From NCBI RefSeq assembly GCF_000168715.1, contig NZ_AASE01000008.1, positions 22,881 to 86,880 on the forward strand: 64,000 nucleotides of DNA. Reading direction: 5' to 3'. Made by a program: the position numbers and the translations under genes. Positions 48,096 to 58,600 of this stretch are shown here, in pieces. Within the stretch, counting starts at the first letter, position 1, and the number at the start of each line of letters is the position of its first letter. Origin of the DNA: Chlorobium ferrooxidans DSM 13031 (lineage in GTDB: Bacteria; Bacteroidota; Chlorobiia; Chlorobiales; Chlorobiaceae). A model generated the notes under the pieces. The model saw only the letters and a list, made by a program, of their open reading frames with translations, did no database searches and was not told the origin of the DNA.

Positions 48096-48964
48096 TGAGC
48101 AAGAGTCAGATAGCATGTACTATTGATCCGGAAGAGTGCTCCATAGTAAGAGTGAAAACCTCCGGCAGTGACGGATACTGCCTCAGCGGGTGTAAAACCT
48201 TTTCGTTTGGCAGTAACACGCTTGCTTCACCGAAAAGCGAGCGGCTCTGGATAAAGCTCTCGGAAGAGGCGGCCAGGTGGCCGGGTGAAGATCTCGCGCT
48301 CTCTGTTGAGCCTCAAGCCTATCTCCCTCTTCCCGCCAGCTTTCCGCTGGAAGCAACCCCTGAAGCTGCAAGAGCGTATTGCCGGATTGAGGCGGCGTAC
48401 TTTTTAACCCGCCCCGAAGAGTATCTCTGTGACATTACGGGTTATGCTGACGGGAACATTACCAACGCAGCGCTTGCAAAACAGCTGCTGCTCTTTTACC
48501 CTGCAGAACCCTGCCGCAAGGTAACCGGGTATTTTGCGCCAAATCACCCGATCAACTTCAGCGGTTCGACGCAGCCCCCACTTCTCTACCTCTCAAAGCT
48601 TACCGGCAAAACACAGGTGATCCTTGAGCTTGAAGAGAACCATATACTCTTTGCCATCGCGAAGAGTGGACAAATGGAAAGATTTTCGTACCGGAAGGTG
48701 AAAAACCGTGAGGAATCAAGATACTTCTCGATGAAGGAGCTGGTCGATAACCCGGTCTGCCGCGAAACCGAGGTTCAGGTTACAGGGAAACTGGCCGACA
48801 GGGCCATGACAAAGCTGATCCGCAAAGAGAGCTCAGTTAGCATGAAGCCGCTCGGCATTCCATCGTCAATCTCCATCAGTAATCCTGATAAATGCCGCTT
48901 CTCTTCCGCTTCTGCCGTTAAAGCCATCAGCACGGCACTGATGGCTCTGGATGGCAAGAGATGA
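48095..48964 (+). CDS. Unknown protein translationally coupled to the ComEA-like gene
   Basis: Start ATG overlaps the preceding stop codon. The 289 residues have no membrane segment and no motif I recognise. A DUF3822-like or actin-fold protein as found in Bacteroidetes is possible from the general pattern of short beta strands (LWIKLSEEAARW, LALSVEPQAYLPLP), but I cannot support it. It converges on asd with 1 bp between stop codons. Confidence 0.7.
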   Translation: MSKSQIACTIDPEECSIVRVKTSGSDGYCLSGCKTFSFGSNTLASPKSERLWIKLSEEAARWPGEDLALSVEPQAYLPLPASFPLEATPEAARAYCRIEAAYFLTRPEEYLCDITGYADGNITNAALAKQLLLFYPAEPCRKVTGYFAPNHPINFSGSTQPPLLYLSKLTGKTQVILELEENHILFAIAKSGQMERFSYRKVKNREESRYFSMKELVDNPVCRETEVQVTGKLADRAMTKLIRKESSVSMKPLGIPSSISISNPDKCRFSSASAVKAISTALMALDGKR

Positions 48965-48965
48965 C

Positions 48966-49988
48966 CTACCCTTTTTTGGCGATAACCACTTCAGCAATCT
49001 GCACAGCATTGGTGGCCGCGCCCTTGCGGAGGTTGTCGGCCACAATCCACATGTTGAGGGTCCGGGGGTGCCAGTAGTCGCGGCGGAGCCGGCCGACAAA
49101 GACCTCGTCACGCTCGTATGAGGTGAGCGGCATCGGGTAGAGGCTCGCCGAAGGATCGTCCTGCAAAATAATACCGGGTGCAGTACGAAGAAGCTCACGC
49201 ACCTCATCGATCTCAAAGTCACGATCAAGCTCGATATTGAGCGACTCACCATGACCGCCATAAACCGGAATGCGTACGGTAGTCGGAGAGACGCTTATGG
49301 TGTCGTCACCCATGATCTTGCGGGTCTCGTTAACCATCTTCATCTCCTCCTTGGTATAGCCGTTATCGGTAAAAACATCGATCTGCGGCACGGCATTGAA
49401 GGCTATCTGGTGAAAATGGGTAAACTTCTCCTGCTTCTCTCCGGCCAGCTCGCTCTCAAGGGCGTCGCGCCCTGCCTTTCCTTTTCCGGTAACCGACTGA
49501 TAGGTGGAGACCACAACGCGTTTCAGGCCGAACCGGTCATGAAGCGGCTTGAGCACCACAACCATCTGGATGGTTGAACAGTTGGGGTTGGCTATAATGA
49601 GTTCAGGAGTACCATCCGCTTTGAAAATGGCTTCAGGGTTAACCTCGGGCACAACGAGAGGAACCTCGGGGTCCATACGAAACGCCGAAGAGTTGTCAAT
49701 GACAATAGCGCCCTCTTCGGCAGCTACTTTAGCCCACTCCTTGCTGGCGGTTGCACCGGCAGAGAAAAGTGCAATATCAACACCCCGGAACACCTCTCTT
49801 GAAGGCAGCTGTGTAATGAACTCCTTGCCCTGAAACTTGACAACCTGACCGGCACTCCGCGATGAGGCAAGGGGAATAATCTCTGTGGCAGGAAAATTCC
49901 GCTCTTCGAGAACCTGAATCATGGTGCGGCCGACAAGGCCGGTTGCACCCAGTACCGCGACCCTGCAGCGGGAATCCGAACTACTCAT
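48966..49988 (-). CDS. asd: Aspartate-semialdehyde dehydrogenase
   Basis: Second step of the aspartate pathway to lysine, threonine, methionine and diaminopimelate. The NADP fold AVLGATGLVGRTM is near residues 11-23, the catalytic cysteine is in ANPNCSTIQM near 133-142, and the conserved VSTYQSVTGKGKAG near 159-172 and YGGHGESLN near 243-251 follow. Length 340 is normal. Confidence 0.96.
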   Translation of the reverse strand: MSSSDSRCRVAVLGATGLVGRTMIQVLEERNFPATEIIPLASSRSAGQVVKFQGKEFITQLPSREVFRGVDIALFSAGATASKEWAKVAAEEGAIVIDNSSAFRMDPEVPLVVPEVNPEAIFKADGTPELIIANPNCSTIQMVVVLKPLHDRFGLKRVVVSTYQSVTGKGKAGRDALESELAGEKQEKFTHFHQIAFNAVPQIDVFTDNGYTKEEMKMVNETRKIMGDDTISVSPTTVRIPVYGGHGESLNIELDRDFEIDEVRELLRTAPGIILQDDPSASLYPMPLTSYERDEVFVGRLRRDYWHPRTLNMWIVADNLRKGAATNAVQIAEVVIAKKG

Positions 49989-50010
49989 ATCTTGTTGTAA
50001 TATTGTTAGT

Positions 50011-51054
50011 TTAATAATTTAAAATCAATTTTTTTGAATGATCGTTGAGGTACTCCGCATGGTCACGAATCTTTCCCTCCCTTGCATACCCTTCACACTC
50101 CTCGCTGTAGGAGCAGAGCATATCAATAACCAGCTCCCAGTTATCCTCACGAACCAGTTTGTTGCGCACCTGTGAAACCATCGGCAACCCTTTGAGGTAG
50201 GTTGAGTAGTGCCGGCGCATCTCAAGCACGCCGTACTTATCACCCTTGAACTCAACGGATAGTTTCAGGTGCTCCACAGCCGCATCGATCCTCTGGCGAA
50301 AGTCCGGTGGAGGAAGCGGGATTCCGGTATGCAGCAGCTGTTTTGCAGCAGCAAAGATAAAGGGATTGCCAATGGAACCGCGGCCGATCATCACCCCGTC
50401 GGCTCCGGTTTCGGCAAACATACGAACAGCATCTTCAGCCGACCAGATATCACCATTGGCGATGATTGGTATGCTGGCTTGCTCTTTGACTTCACGTATC
50501 CAGTTCCAGTCCGCTCTGCCTTTGTACATCTCACTCCGTGTGCGTCCATGAACGGCGAGCGCCTGAATGCCGGCACCTTCAAGACGGTGCAGCACATCAA
50601 TGATGTTGATTGACTCCCGGTCCCACCCGATCCTTGTTTTGGCTGTTACCGGAATGCTTACCGCCTTCACCACCGCCTCGGCAATGAGGGTCATCTTTTC
50701 CGGCTCCCTGAGCAGGGCCGCACCGGCTCCCTTGCCGGCAACCTTTTTGGTCGGACATCCGAAATTGATGTCGAGATAGTCCGGCCTGAACTCTTCAGCA
50801 ATAACGGCAGCCTCAATCATCGACTCGACGGTACTGCCGAAAATCTGCACGGCAAGCGGCCGTTCAACAGTATCGGCCCTGAGTTTCCTTACGGTCTTTT
50901 CCGCGCCCCTGCGCAAAGCCTCTGCACTGATAAACTCCGTATAGACAATATCCGCCCCATGCTGCTTGCAGAGCTGTCTGAATGCCCTGTCGGTAACATC
51001 TTCCATCGGCGCAAGAATAACAGGACGGTCAATAGCTATCGGTCCGATCTTCAT
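50011..51054 (-). CDS. dusB: tRNA-dihydrouridine synthase (DusB-type)
   Basis: FMN enzyme that reduces uridines in tRNA D-loops. The FMN-binding [20 protein letters not shown] is near 13-32, the catalytic cysteine is in [20 protein letters not shown] near 95-114, and [17 protein letters not shown] near 168-184 is also diagnostic. Length 347 is normal. Its start overlaps the recA stop by 4 bp. Confidence 0.94.
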   Translation of the reverse strand: MKIGPIAIDRPVILAPMEDVTDRAFRQLCKQHGADIVYTEFISAEALRRGAEKTVRKLRADTVERPLAVQIFGSTVESMIEAAVIAEEFRPDYLDINFGCPTKKVAGKGAGAALLREPEKMTLIAEAVVKAVSIPVTAKTRIGWDRESINIIDVLHRLEGAGIQALAVHGRTRSEMYKGRADWNWIREVKEQASIPIIANGDIWSAEDAVRMFAETGADGVMIGRGSIGNPFIFAAAKQLLHTGIPLPPPDFRQRIDAAVEHLKLSVEFKGDKYGVLEMRRHYSTYLKGLPMVSQVRNKLVREDNWELVIDMLCSYSEECEGYAREGKIRDHAEYLNDHSKKLILNY

Positions 51055-52112
51055 GCCTGCTCTTTATCTTTGACGATCTCCGCAGGCACCTTCATCAACT
51101 CTTTTACCTGTGCATGAATTTTTTTGAACAGCACCGGATCCTCACGAAGCGCTTTCTTGACGGTTTCACGTCCCTGGCCGAGCTTGTCCGGACCGTAACT
51201 GAACCATGATCCGGATTTTTTGACAACTCCGAACTCAACAGCCAGATCGATCAGTTCACCGATGACCGAAATACCCTCTCCGTAAAGAATATCAAACTCT
51301 GCAGTCCTGAAGGGAGGAGCTACCTTGTTTTTAACCACCTTGACCTTGGTCCGGTTGCCGATAATCTCATCGCCATCCTTGAGCTGGGCAATGCGGCGGA
51401 TATCGAGACGAATGGAGGAATAGAATTTCAGCGCCTTGCCGCCGGTTGTTGTCTCAGGACTGCCGTACATGACACCGATTTTATCCCGAAGCTGGTTGAT
51501 GAAGATACAGACACAGCTTGATTTCGAAATGGCACCGGTCAACTTGCGCAGGGCCTGGCTCATAAGCCGGGCCTGAAGACCTACAACACTGTCACCCATC
51601 TCCCCTTCAAGTTCAGCCTGGGGAACAAGCGCTGCAACGGAATCAACGACGACAACATCAACCGCACCGCTTCTGACGAGTGTCTCCACAATGGAGAGGG
51701 CCTGTTCACCGGACTCCGGCTGACTGATGAGCATGGAGTTGATATCAACACCGAGCCTGCGGGCATAGCTCGGATCAAACGCATGTTCAGCATCAACAAG
51801 TGCGGCAATGCCACCCTCTTTCTGGGCCTCGGCAATCACATGAAGGGCAAGGGTGGTTTTTCCTGAAGATTCAGGACCATATATTTCTGTAACCCTGCCG
51901 CGGGGAAGGCCTCCGACACCGAGAGCAAAATCAAGGGTCATCGATCCGGTTGAAATGGAGAGTACCTGCATAACCGCCGAACTGTCACCGAGACGCATGA
52001 TAGCACCCTTCCCGAACTGTTTTTCAAGAGCATCAACAGCAAGATTGAGTTGTTTGAGTTTTGCCGGATCGACAACCGGCGGCACACTCTGTTCTATTTT
52101 TTGGGTATCCAT
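51051..52112 (-). CDS. recA: Recombinase RecA
   Basis: Homologous recombination and SOS coprotease. Walker [14 protein letters not shown] is near residues 77-89, followed by [40 protein letters not shown] and the L2 loop region [21 protein letters not shown]. Length 353 is normal. No LexA-type box is obvious upstream. Confidence 0.98.
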   Translation of the reverse strand: MDTQKIEQSVPPVVDPAKLKQLNLAVDALEKQFGKGAIMRLGDSSAVMQVLSISTGSMTLDFALGVGGLPRGRVTEIYGPESSGKTTLALHVIAEAQKEGGIAALVDAEHAFDPSYARRLGVDINSMLISQPESGEQALSIVETLVRSGAVDVVVVDSVAALVPQAELEGEMGDSVVGLQARLMSQALRKLTGAISKSSCVCIFINQLRDKIGVMYGSPETTTGGKALKFYSSIRLDIRRIAQLKDGDEIIGNRTKVKVVKNKVAPPFRTAEFDILYGEGISVIGELIDLAVEFGVVKKSGSWFSYGPDKLGQGRETVKKALREDPVLFKKIHAQVKELMKVPAEIVKDKEQA

Positions 52113-52149
52113 GGTACAAGTGTTAGAAAATTGGAGAAGTGCGGCTCCT

Positions 52150-53139
52150 TCAGGTTACAATAGTCATAAGCGTTTCCGAAAGTTCCCGGTAACGCAGGTT
52201 CAACTCCTGCACTGAACGGCTGTTGCTGTATGAGAGCGGTCGTGATGAAATACGTATGCTTTCCAGACTGATAAATGAGGGCGAATTGGTAACAATCGAC
52301 CAGATCTCCCCTCCGAGACCGGCCAGAAACCCGAAGGTGTCGGGGACCATGAAAACCGGGCCCATACTGCTACCGGCAAGGCTGCCGATGCGATCGAAAA
52401 GCTCCCGGAAGAGCAGGTTATGACCGACAACCAGATATCGCTCACCTGTCCGTCCTTTCTGCCATGCAGCAATATGCGCGTCAGCCACATCGCGAACGTC
52501 AACAAAACCGGTACCTCCTGAAGGACAGAGCGGCAACCGGCCCTGGTATATCAGACGAAGTACTTCGTTTGAGGAGCTGAGAGAAGCCGAATTGTTCTGA
52601 TCAACACCGATAACAACTCCGGGATTGACCAGCACGACATCAAGCCCTTCGGCCACACCGCGAAGTCCCTCAAGCTCTGCCAGATGCTTTGCCTCCATGT
52701 ATCCATTCCTGCGCTGCCACTCCTGAAACGTTGTCAACTCGCTGGCAGGCGAACCGTCCTCTGTGGAACCGACAGCAGCGATGGAGCTGGTCAGTACAAG
52801 CCTTCGCACATTGTTCAAAATGCATGCATTAACTACGTTTCTGGTTCCTACGACATTGTTTTCATAAAGCGCGTTACGGAAATTACCGGTGTAGGAGATC
52901 AGTCCGGCGCAGTGAAAAACGGTGTCAGCACCCCTGAACGCTTCATTGAGCGCGAGAGGATCAAGAATATCCGCCCGGACAACGTCAACCGGAAGTGATT
53001 CAAGAAAGGAGCAGTCCGAGCTTTGGCGGGCTATTACCCTGATGCTGAGCTGCCCGGAGAACCGGGAGAGAAGCGCAAGAAGAATCTGGGAGCCGATATA
53101 GCCGGTAGCCCCGGTTATGACAATTGATGAGTTGGGCAT
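52150..53139 (-). CDS. NAD-dependent epimerase/dehydratase (extended SDR)
   Basis: The NAD(P) motif [11 protein letters not shown] is near residues 9-19, followed by the family-typical [15 protein letters not shown] and [11 protein letters not shown]. At the usual catalytic YxxxK position the sequence reads [12 protein letters not shown], so the active site is preserved. It resembles dihydroflavonol-4-reductase-like proteins. Substrate unknown; in this phylum such proteins are sometimes near pigment genes, but none is adjacent here. Confidence 0.88.
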   Translation of the reverse strand: MPNSSIVITGATGYIGSQILLALLSRFSGQLSIRVIARQSSDCSFLESLPVDVVRADILDPLALNEAFRGADTVFHCAGLISYTGNFRNALYENNVVGTRNVVNACILNNVRRLVLTSSIAAVGSTEDGSPASELTTFQEWQRRNGYMEAKHLAELEGLRGVAEGLDVVLVNPGVVIGVDQNNSASLSSSNEVLRLIYQGRLPLCPSGGTGFVDVRDVADAHIAAWQKGRTGERYLVVGHNLLFRELFDRIGSLAGSSMGPVFMVPDTFGFLAGLGGEIWSIVTNSPSFISLESIRISSRPLSYSNSRSVQELNLRYRELSETLMTIVT

Positions 53140-53376
53140 GAAATGCTGAATATTTCCCTCTTTCTGCTCCCTTACCTACCCCCGGTGAAACTCCGGGAAC
53201 AACCCTCTTTACTGATAGCGGGGCAAAATGTCCGATCTGCTCGATATTCACTGCCTGAGAAATGCGCCCAGACCGGCAGGGTAAGTTTGACAGCAAAGCT
53301 TCACTGTTTATAAAAATAAGAATTAAAACTACATTGCATTCAATTCCGCTCATAAGCATCAGAAAAAATTTCGGTA

Positions 53377-54642
53377 ATGACAAATGAAAACAGGCTGTTT
53401 CAGACAGCACCGGTTCAGCAGGAGCTTCTGACGAACGGATTACAGGTTGTTACTGATTCAGTTTCACACGTTGAAAGCATTACACTCGGCATACAGATCA
53501 ATGCAGGCTCGCGCGATGACCCGGAGAGTGCTCCGGGTCTGGCCCACTTCATTGAACATGCACTGTTCAAGGGAACAAAAAAGCGAAGCTATCTTGATAT
53601 CGCTCGAAATATTGAAAAGCATGGCGGTTACCTTGATGCTTATACAACAAAGGAACAGACCTGCATCTACCTGCGCTGCCTTTGCGAACACCTTGAGCCC
53701 TCCTTTGAACTGCTTGCCGATCTGGTCTGTGACCCTACCTTCCCCCCCGAAGAGATAGAGAAGGAAAAAGAGGTGGTCATCGAGGAGATAAGCAGTGTCA
53801 ACGATACACCGGAAGAGCTGATTTTCGAAGAGTTTGATCTGCGCTCCTTTCCCCTGCATCCGCTCGGCAGACCAATTCTCGGCAGCGAAAAAAGCGTCAG
53901 TGAATTTTCGGATAGTGACCTGAAGCAGTTCATGCGCCAGCACTATGTCCCCCGAAATATGATGCTCACCGCAACCGGCAACGTTCCGCATGACGATATC
54001 GTGAGACTCTCCGAACGCTTTCTCGGCAAGCTTGGAGAGGCAAAAGGCGAGCAATACCATCGCCAGCCTTTCCTCGCAGAGCACTATACACCGTTTGAGC
54101 TGACTCTGAAAAAACAACTCTTTCAGGCACAGATTGTGCTTGGAACCGCTGTTGCGCGACACGACCCGATCTTTTACAGCCTTATGGTGCTCAACTCCAT
54201 GCTTGGTAACGGCATGAGCTCCCTGCTCAACCTGGAGCTTCGTGAAAAACGGGGGCTGGCCTATAATGTCTATTCATCCCTGACTTTTTTTGATGATCTG
54301 ACCGCTCTGAACATCTATGCCGGAACTGAGAGCAACAAAACAAAACTCACCATTGAGCTCATCAGGGAGCTGCTCCAAAGCGATGCGCTGAAGCATCCTG
54401 ACCCGGAAGAGGTCGATGCGGCAAAAACAAAACTGCTTGGCGCTCATATCATGGGGCAGGAAAAGATGACACGAAGAATGTCGCAAACATCATCAGACAT
54501 CGCCTATTTTGGCCGATTTATTGGTCCGGAAGAAAAAACCGCATCGATCAAAGCGGTAACTGCTGACGATATTGCAAATGCCGCCTCGGCAATACTGCTC
54601 GCTCCGCCCCTGTCGACACTGGTCTATAAACCGAAACGGTAA
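53377..54642 (+). CDS. M16-family zinc peptidase
   Basis: The inverted zinc motif HFIEH is at 57-61, with the further Glu in the EKEKEVVIEEISSVNDTPEE stretch near 124-143. The C-terminal non-catalytic half (RMSQTSSDIAYFGRFIGPEE) is complete. The 421 residues match the processing-peptidase-like group that often degrades or trims small peptides. Divergent from the SDR gene over about 240 bp. Confidence 0.9.
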   Translation: MTNENRLFQTAPVQQELLTNGLQVVTDSVSHVESITLGIQINAGSRDDPESAPGLAHFIEHALFKGTKKRSYLDIARNIEKHGGYLDAYTTKEQTCIYLRCLCEHLEPSFELLADLVCDPTFPPEEIEKEKEVVIEEISSVNDTPEELIFEEFDLRSFPLHPLGRPILGSEKSVSEFSDSDLKQFMRQHYVPRNMMLTATGNVPHDDIVRLSERFLGKLGEAKGEQYHRQPFLAEHYTPFELTLKKQLFQAQIVLGTAVARHDPIFYSLMVLNSMLGNGMSSLLNLELREKRGLAYNVYSSLTFFDDLTALNIYAGTESNKTKLTIELIRELLQSDALKHPDPEEVDAAKTKLLGAHIMGQEKMTRRMSQTSSDIAYFGRFIGPEEKTASIKAVTADDIANAASAILLAPPLSTLVYKPKR

Positions 54643-54738
54643 GCAGGTCTCTACCGGCGGTTCTCTTTTATTAAAGAGGAATAATTCGTATCTTCTGAAC
54701 TTTACATTTTGCACAATTCCAATTAACCACAGAGAGCC

Positions 54739-56022
54739 TTGCAAAAGAATATCAAGAACGTCAGCGAAACCGAACAGGAAGTGGAAATAATCCTTTCCGC
54801 AGAAGAGTTCGGTGCCGATTATAACCAGGAACTGGAAGAAGCTAAAAGAACCATCCAGATCAAGGGATTCAGAAAAGGACATGCTCCTGCAAGCCTGATC
54901 AAAAAACTCGCAGGTCCGTCGATTGAGGCAAACATAGCTGAAAAACTGGCATCAAAACATTTCGGTGAGATTGTCGAAGCCGAAAACATCAAGCCGGCAA
55001 GCCGCGCCCAGCTGATTGATTTCACCTTTACGCCTGATCTTCTGACCATCCGGCTCTCCTATGATATCCATCCTGAATTTGAGCTCAAGGATTACAGCGC
55101 CTACCCCTTCACCCGGAAAAGCTACTCGATTACCGATGAGGATGTACAGCGTGAAATAAATCTCATTCTCAAGGGTCACGGCACCATGATCACCGTGGAT
55201 GAACCCGCAGCAGCGACTGACACCGTAATCGGTGATGTCATCCATATCAACGCAGCAGGCGAACCCGACGAAGAACAGAAAACCGACAACCATCACTTCA
55301 ACCTTGAGTATCTACCCGAGGATAACCCCTTCCGCAAAGAGCTGACAGGGAAAAAGGCAGGTGATGTCGTTGAGGTTACTGCCGATCAGAAGGATGCCGA
55401 TATAGAGCCAACCAGGTTCCGGGTAACCATCAGTGAAATCAAGCGCCTCGAACTTCCTGAACTGACCGATGAACTGGTCAAAGAGATCACCGGTGGACGG
55501 TTTGAGTCAGTTACCGACTTTACCGGCGATGTCCGCATTCAGCTCACGCAGCACTTTGAAGCAAAATCCGAAGAGGAGCTGCTTGAATCAATCTCTGCAA
55601 AGCTGATTGAGGAGAATCCGGTACCTGCACCCAAATCTATGGTCGAATCGTTTTCAAATATGCTGGTTGAAAACGCCAAACGACAGATGGGCGGAAACTT
55701 CCCGAAATCCTTTGATGATGCCCAGTTCCGTCTGGCCATGAAGCCGAATGCGGAGAAACATGCCCAATGGCTTCTTATCAGCCAGAAAATCGCCGAACTT
55801 GACAAGCTTACCGTGACGGACGATGACATAAAGGCCTATGCAGAAAAAGAGGCAGGCAAAAATGCATCGATGAATGCTGAAGATCTGCTGGGCACCTACC
55901 TCTCGGCAGAGTTCAGGGATTACATCACCGACACCATTCTCAAAGAGAAGATCTATGAGATCATCAAGTCGAAAATAACGATTACCGAGGAAGTAACTCC
56001 AGTTCCGGTTCACCACGCCTGA
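54739..56022 (+). CDS. tig: Trigger factor
   Basis: Ribosome-bound chaperone and prolyl isomerase. The N-terminal ribosome-binding motif [13 protein letters not shown] is near residues 45-57, an FKBP-like domain lies near 155-240, and the C-terminal helical cradle follows. Length 427 is normal. The chosen start is a TTG ([17 protein letters not shown]), the only in-frame start that leaves the family-typical N-terminus intact, preceded by AGAGAG. Confidence 0.93.
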   Translation: MQKNIKNVSETEQEVEIILSAEEFGADYNQELEEAKRTIQIKGFRKGHAPASLIKKLAGPSIEANIAEKLASKHFGEIVEAENIKPASRAQLIDFTFTPDLLTIRLSYDIHPEFELKDYSAYPFTRKSYSITDEDVQREINLILKGHGTMITVDEPAAATDTVIGDVIHINAAGEPDEEQKTDNHHFNLEYLPEDNPFRKELTGKKAGDVVEVTADQKDADIEPTRFRVTISEIKRLELPELTDELVKEITGGRFESVTDFTGDVRIQLTQHFEAKSEEELLESISAKLIEENPVPAPKSMVESFSNMLVENAKRQMGGNFPKSFDDAQFRLAMKPNAEKHAQWLLISQKIAELDKLTVTDDDIKAYAEKEAGKNASMNAEDLLGTYLSAEFRDYITDTILKEKIYEIIKSKITITEEVTPVPVHHA

Positions 56023-56038
56023 TCAGCACCAATTACCA

Positions 56039-56080
56039 TAAAAAAGGCAGGAGTTCCGGGAGGGACTCCTGCCTTTTTTT
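56039..56080. terminator. Terminator of tig
   Basis: GGCAGGAGT (56046-56054) pairs with ACTCCTGCC (56065-56073) and is followed by a run of T; the A-run on the left makes it usable in both directions. Confidence 0.85.
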
Positions 56081-56130
56081 GTTTCTGCTCTCCGTTCACG
56101 GTTTTCTTCACCTCTGGCGCCGAACAACCC

Positions 56131-56493
56131 TTATGCGCGCTCAAGCAGCGCCGTAGCTACCGCAGCATGACGATCATGGGCAATTGAGATTTTGATTGAA
56201 CACCCTGCAGGAAAACAATCGGAATCAACAAGCCTCACAAAAGGACGGCCACGACGGTCATTGAGAATTTCAAAGCTCTTCCAGTGCACTTTGCCTGAAA
56301 ATCCTGTACCAAGTGCTTTGACAACAGCCTCTTTAGCCGCAAATCTTCCGGCAAGACTTGCAATAACCTGCGGTTTATGGAGGCAAAGATTGATCTCCTC
56401 CCCGGAAAGAAACTTTCGGAGAAACTTCATGCCATACCGGCTGTATACCTTTTCGATCCGCTCCAGATCGACTATGTCCACTCCAATCTCCAT
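56131..56493 (-). CDS. acpS: Holo-[acyl-carrier-protein] synthase
   Basis: Transfers phosphopantetheine to acyl carrier protein. The magnesium-site opening MEIGVDIVDLERIEKVYSRY and the second motif RFAAKEAVVKALGTGFSG near 53-70 are diagnostic. I chose ATG 56493 because the protein then begins as in other AcpS proteins; an ATG four codons upstream overlaps the nadC stop, and the sequence GGAAGGG lies between the two. About 120 residues, normal size. Confidence 0.92.
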   Translation of the reverse strand: MEIGVDIVDLERIEKVYSRYGMKFLRKFLSGEEINLCLHKPQVIASLAGRFAAKEAVVKALGTGFSGKVHWKSFEILNDRRGRPFVRLVDSDCFPAGCSIKISIAHDRHAAVATALLERA

Positions 56494-56505
56494 TTTCCCT
56501 TCCAT

Positions 56506-57381
56506 TCAGGCCAGATTGATCGTCATTGAAAGGTCAAGAGCCCTGACGCTGTGGGTCAGTTCACCGATAGAGATATAATCAACACCTGTTTCGGCAACCT
56601 CGAGAACATTGAGCATGCCGATATTGCCCGATGCTTCAAGCTGAACCGTACTGCATGCGCTCCTGACATAATCAACCGCCTCTTTCATAAGATCCGCAGT
56701 AAAGTTATCAAGCAGGATAATATCCGGCATACAGACCAGCGCCCGGCTCAACTCATCCATACTGCGCACTTCGGTTTCAATCTTTACCTCAAGGTTCTGT
56801 TTTTCACGGTATTTCTGGGCCCGGCGAATTGCCTGGGCAATCCCGCCTGAAGCATCAATATGGTTATCCTTGATAAGAATCATGTCAAACAGGCCGAAAC
56901 GGTGGTTAACTCCTCCGCCTATTCTTACCGCCTCCTTGTCAAAATAGCGCAAACCCGGCACCGTTTTTCGTGTGTCGAGAATCCTGGCTGCCGTATGGCT
57001 GATCCGGTCAACATAGGCTCTCGTTCTGGTCGCAATACCCGACATGCGCTGCATAAAATTAAGTGCGGTCCGTTCACCGACCATCAATGGAGCAACCTTC
57101 CCATTGATTTCAAATATCAGATCACCACGGTGAACCTCTTCACCATCATTTCGATGCAGCACAACCGACAGTTCGGGATCACAGGCGTTAAAAACCTGCC
57201 TGGCAACGTCAACACCACCTATAATACCATCCTCTTTAGCTTTTATCTGCGCACTACCCTCCTGGCCGGGCTCAATTGTGGCAAGCGTTGTAATATCACC
57301 GGTATAGCGATCTTCCTCAAGGGCCAGCATAATGGCCCTTGAGCGGCATCCCTCATAAAAATCGTTCCGCGCCTTCATCAT
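56506..57381 (-). CDS. nadC: Nicotinate-nucleotide pyrophosphorylase (quinolinate phosphoribosyltransferase)
   Basis: De novo NAD synthesis: quinolinate plus PRPP to nicotinate mononucleotide. The sequence has EEDRYTGDITT near 25-35, MQRMSGIATRTRAYVDRI near 110 and the phosphate-binding end region EASGNIGMLNVLEVAETGVDY. The ATG at 57381 gives a family length of about 291; the frame extends 25 codons further, but those look non-coding. The stop is followed at once by the acpS frame. Confidence 0.95.
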   Translation of the reverse strand: MMKARNDFYEGCRSRAIMLALEEDRYTGDITTLATIEPGQEGSAQIKAKEDGIIGGVDVARQVFNACDPELSVVLHRNDGEEVHRGDLIFEINGKVAPLMVGERTALNFMQRMSGIATRTRAYVDRISHTAARILDTRKTVPGLRYFDKEAVRIGGGVNHRFGLFDMILIKDNHIDASGGIAQAIRRAQKYREKQNLEVKIETEVRSMDELSRALVCMPDIILLDNFTADLMKEAVDYVRSACSTVQLEASGNIGMLNVLEVAETGVDYISIGELTHSVRALDLSMTINLA

Positions 57382-57635
57382 AATTGCCGCACCTGATACA
57401 TTATTAAATAATTGTTCTCTCCCCGGCTGACTCTCCGGGCGATTTAAAGGTAACACTTTTTTACCAGAGAGCCCACGACCCTCTCACCTGCAATCCGGTC
57501 ATCTCCGTCCGGTGTTTTCCCGCCCTTTACACTCCGGAGAGGAAGAGCGGAGAATTTACTTTTTCAGGTTTTGATTTACGGGTTTTGTCATTAACATTAT
57601 TAGCTTGCATGACATTGATCATCTGAACCTTATTT

Positions 57636-58013
57636 ATGACACAGCACTCCCTCTCATGCGTCCGGCTGGTAAACATGGTCTTCTATGCACACCACGGAGT
57701 CCTCAGGGAAGAGCATACGGTCGGTGCGAAATATGAAGTCGATGCGGAACTCTTTTTTGACTATACCGATGCAGCCAAAAACGACGATATCACCAAAACC
57801 ATCGATTACGGTGCGGTCTACCGCAAAATCAGGGCAGCGCTGACCCTCAGAAAATTCTTTCTCATCGAGGCTGTCGCCTATGAGATTGCTCACGAGCTCC
57901 TGCTCGACTTTCCGGTGATTGAACGCCTCTCCATAAGGGTACGCAAGCGGAATCCGCCTGTTGACGGTATCTGCGACTATGCCGAGGCTGATTACACGAC
58001 ATCCCGTCACTGA
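57636..58013 (+). CDS. folB: Dihydroneopterin aldolase
   Basis: Folate synthesis step that splits dihydroneopterin. The opening [20 protein letters not shown] and the end [20 protein letters not shown] are typical of FolB. Length 125 is normal. The folK start is 4 bp after its stop, so the two genes form an operon. Confidence 0.93.
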   Translation: MTQHSLSCVRLVNMVFYAHHGVLREEHTVGAKYEVDAELFFDYTDAAKNDDITKTIDYGAVYRKIRAALTLRKFFLIEAVAYEIAHELLLDFPVIERLSIRVRKRNPPVDGICDYAEADYTTSRH

Positions 58014-58017
58014 TACT

Positions 58018-58524
58018 ATGACGCCGCACAAGGTATTTATCGGAATCGGATCCAATATCGGAGATCGTCTGCACCATCTTCAGGAAGCGGTTGACCGGGT
58101 GAGCCTTCTTGAGAACACAGCCGTGGTAAAAGTCTCGCATGTATATATGACTGAACCGGTAGGAGAGGCCGGCCAGAACCGGTTTTACAACGGGGTTGTT
58201 CTTCTTGACACTGCCCTTGCACCTGAAGAGCTTCGCCGGCAGTGCAAAATTATCGAGCAGGAGCTCGGCCGGCCTGAAACCTATCCACGCTGGAGCCCGA
58301 GGGTTATCGACCTTGATATTCTGCTCTATGATGATCTGGTGATCAGCACACCTGCACTAACCATTCCTCACCCCGAACTGCATTGCAGGAAGTTCGTACT
58401 TCTACCCATGCTCGATATCGCCAATCCCCTCTATCCTGCAACCGGTGAAAACACCCTGCAGCTTCTCGACCGATGCATCGACCGGTCGGTTCTGATAAGG
58501 GTAAGAGAGTCCATCAGAGTGTAA
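58018..58524 (+). CDS. folK: 2-amino-4-hydroxy-6-hydroxymethyldihydropteridine pyrophosphokinase
   Basis: Activates hydroxymethyldihydropterin for folate synthesis. The opening VFIGIGSNIGDRLHHLQEAV near 6-25 and the PRVIDLDILLYDDLVI signature near 95-110 are diagnostic. I chose the ATG at 58018, which gives 168 residues; upstream codons in this frame overlap folB. A strong terminator follows. Confidence 0.95.
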   Translation: MTPHKVFIGIGSNIGDRLHHLQEAVDRVSLLENTAVVKVSHVYMTEPVGEAGQNRFYNGVVLLDTALAPEELRRQCKIIEQELGRPETYPRWSPRVIDLDILLYDDLVISTPALTIPHPELHCRKFVLLPMLDIANPLYPATGENTLQLLDRCIDRSVLIRVRESIRV

Positions 58525-58528
58525 AAAA

Positions 58529-58560
58529 AAGGACGGACCGCCGAGAAGCCGTCCGTCCTT
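58529..58560. terminator. Terminator after folK
   Basis: AAGGACGGAC (58529-58538) pairs with GTCCGTCCTT (58551-58560), with A- and T-rich ends, between converging genes. Confidence 0.8.
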
Positions 58561-58600
58561 ATCTAACGCTCTTTTTCAGAGAACAGAGCTGAAACTGCTC

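Noticed and set aside
53000..53410. Minus-strand open frame upstream of the SDR gene
   Set aside because: It overlaps the SDR gene start and the M16 start and has no family likeness or ribosome site.
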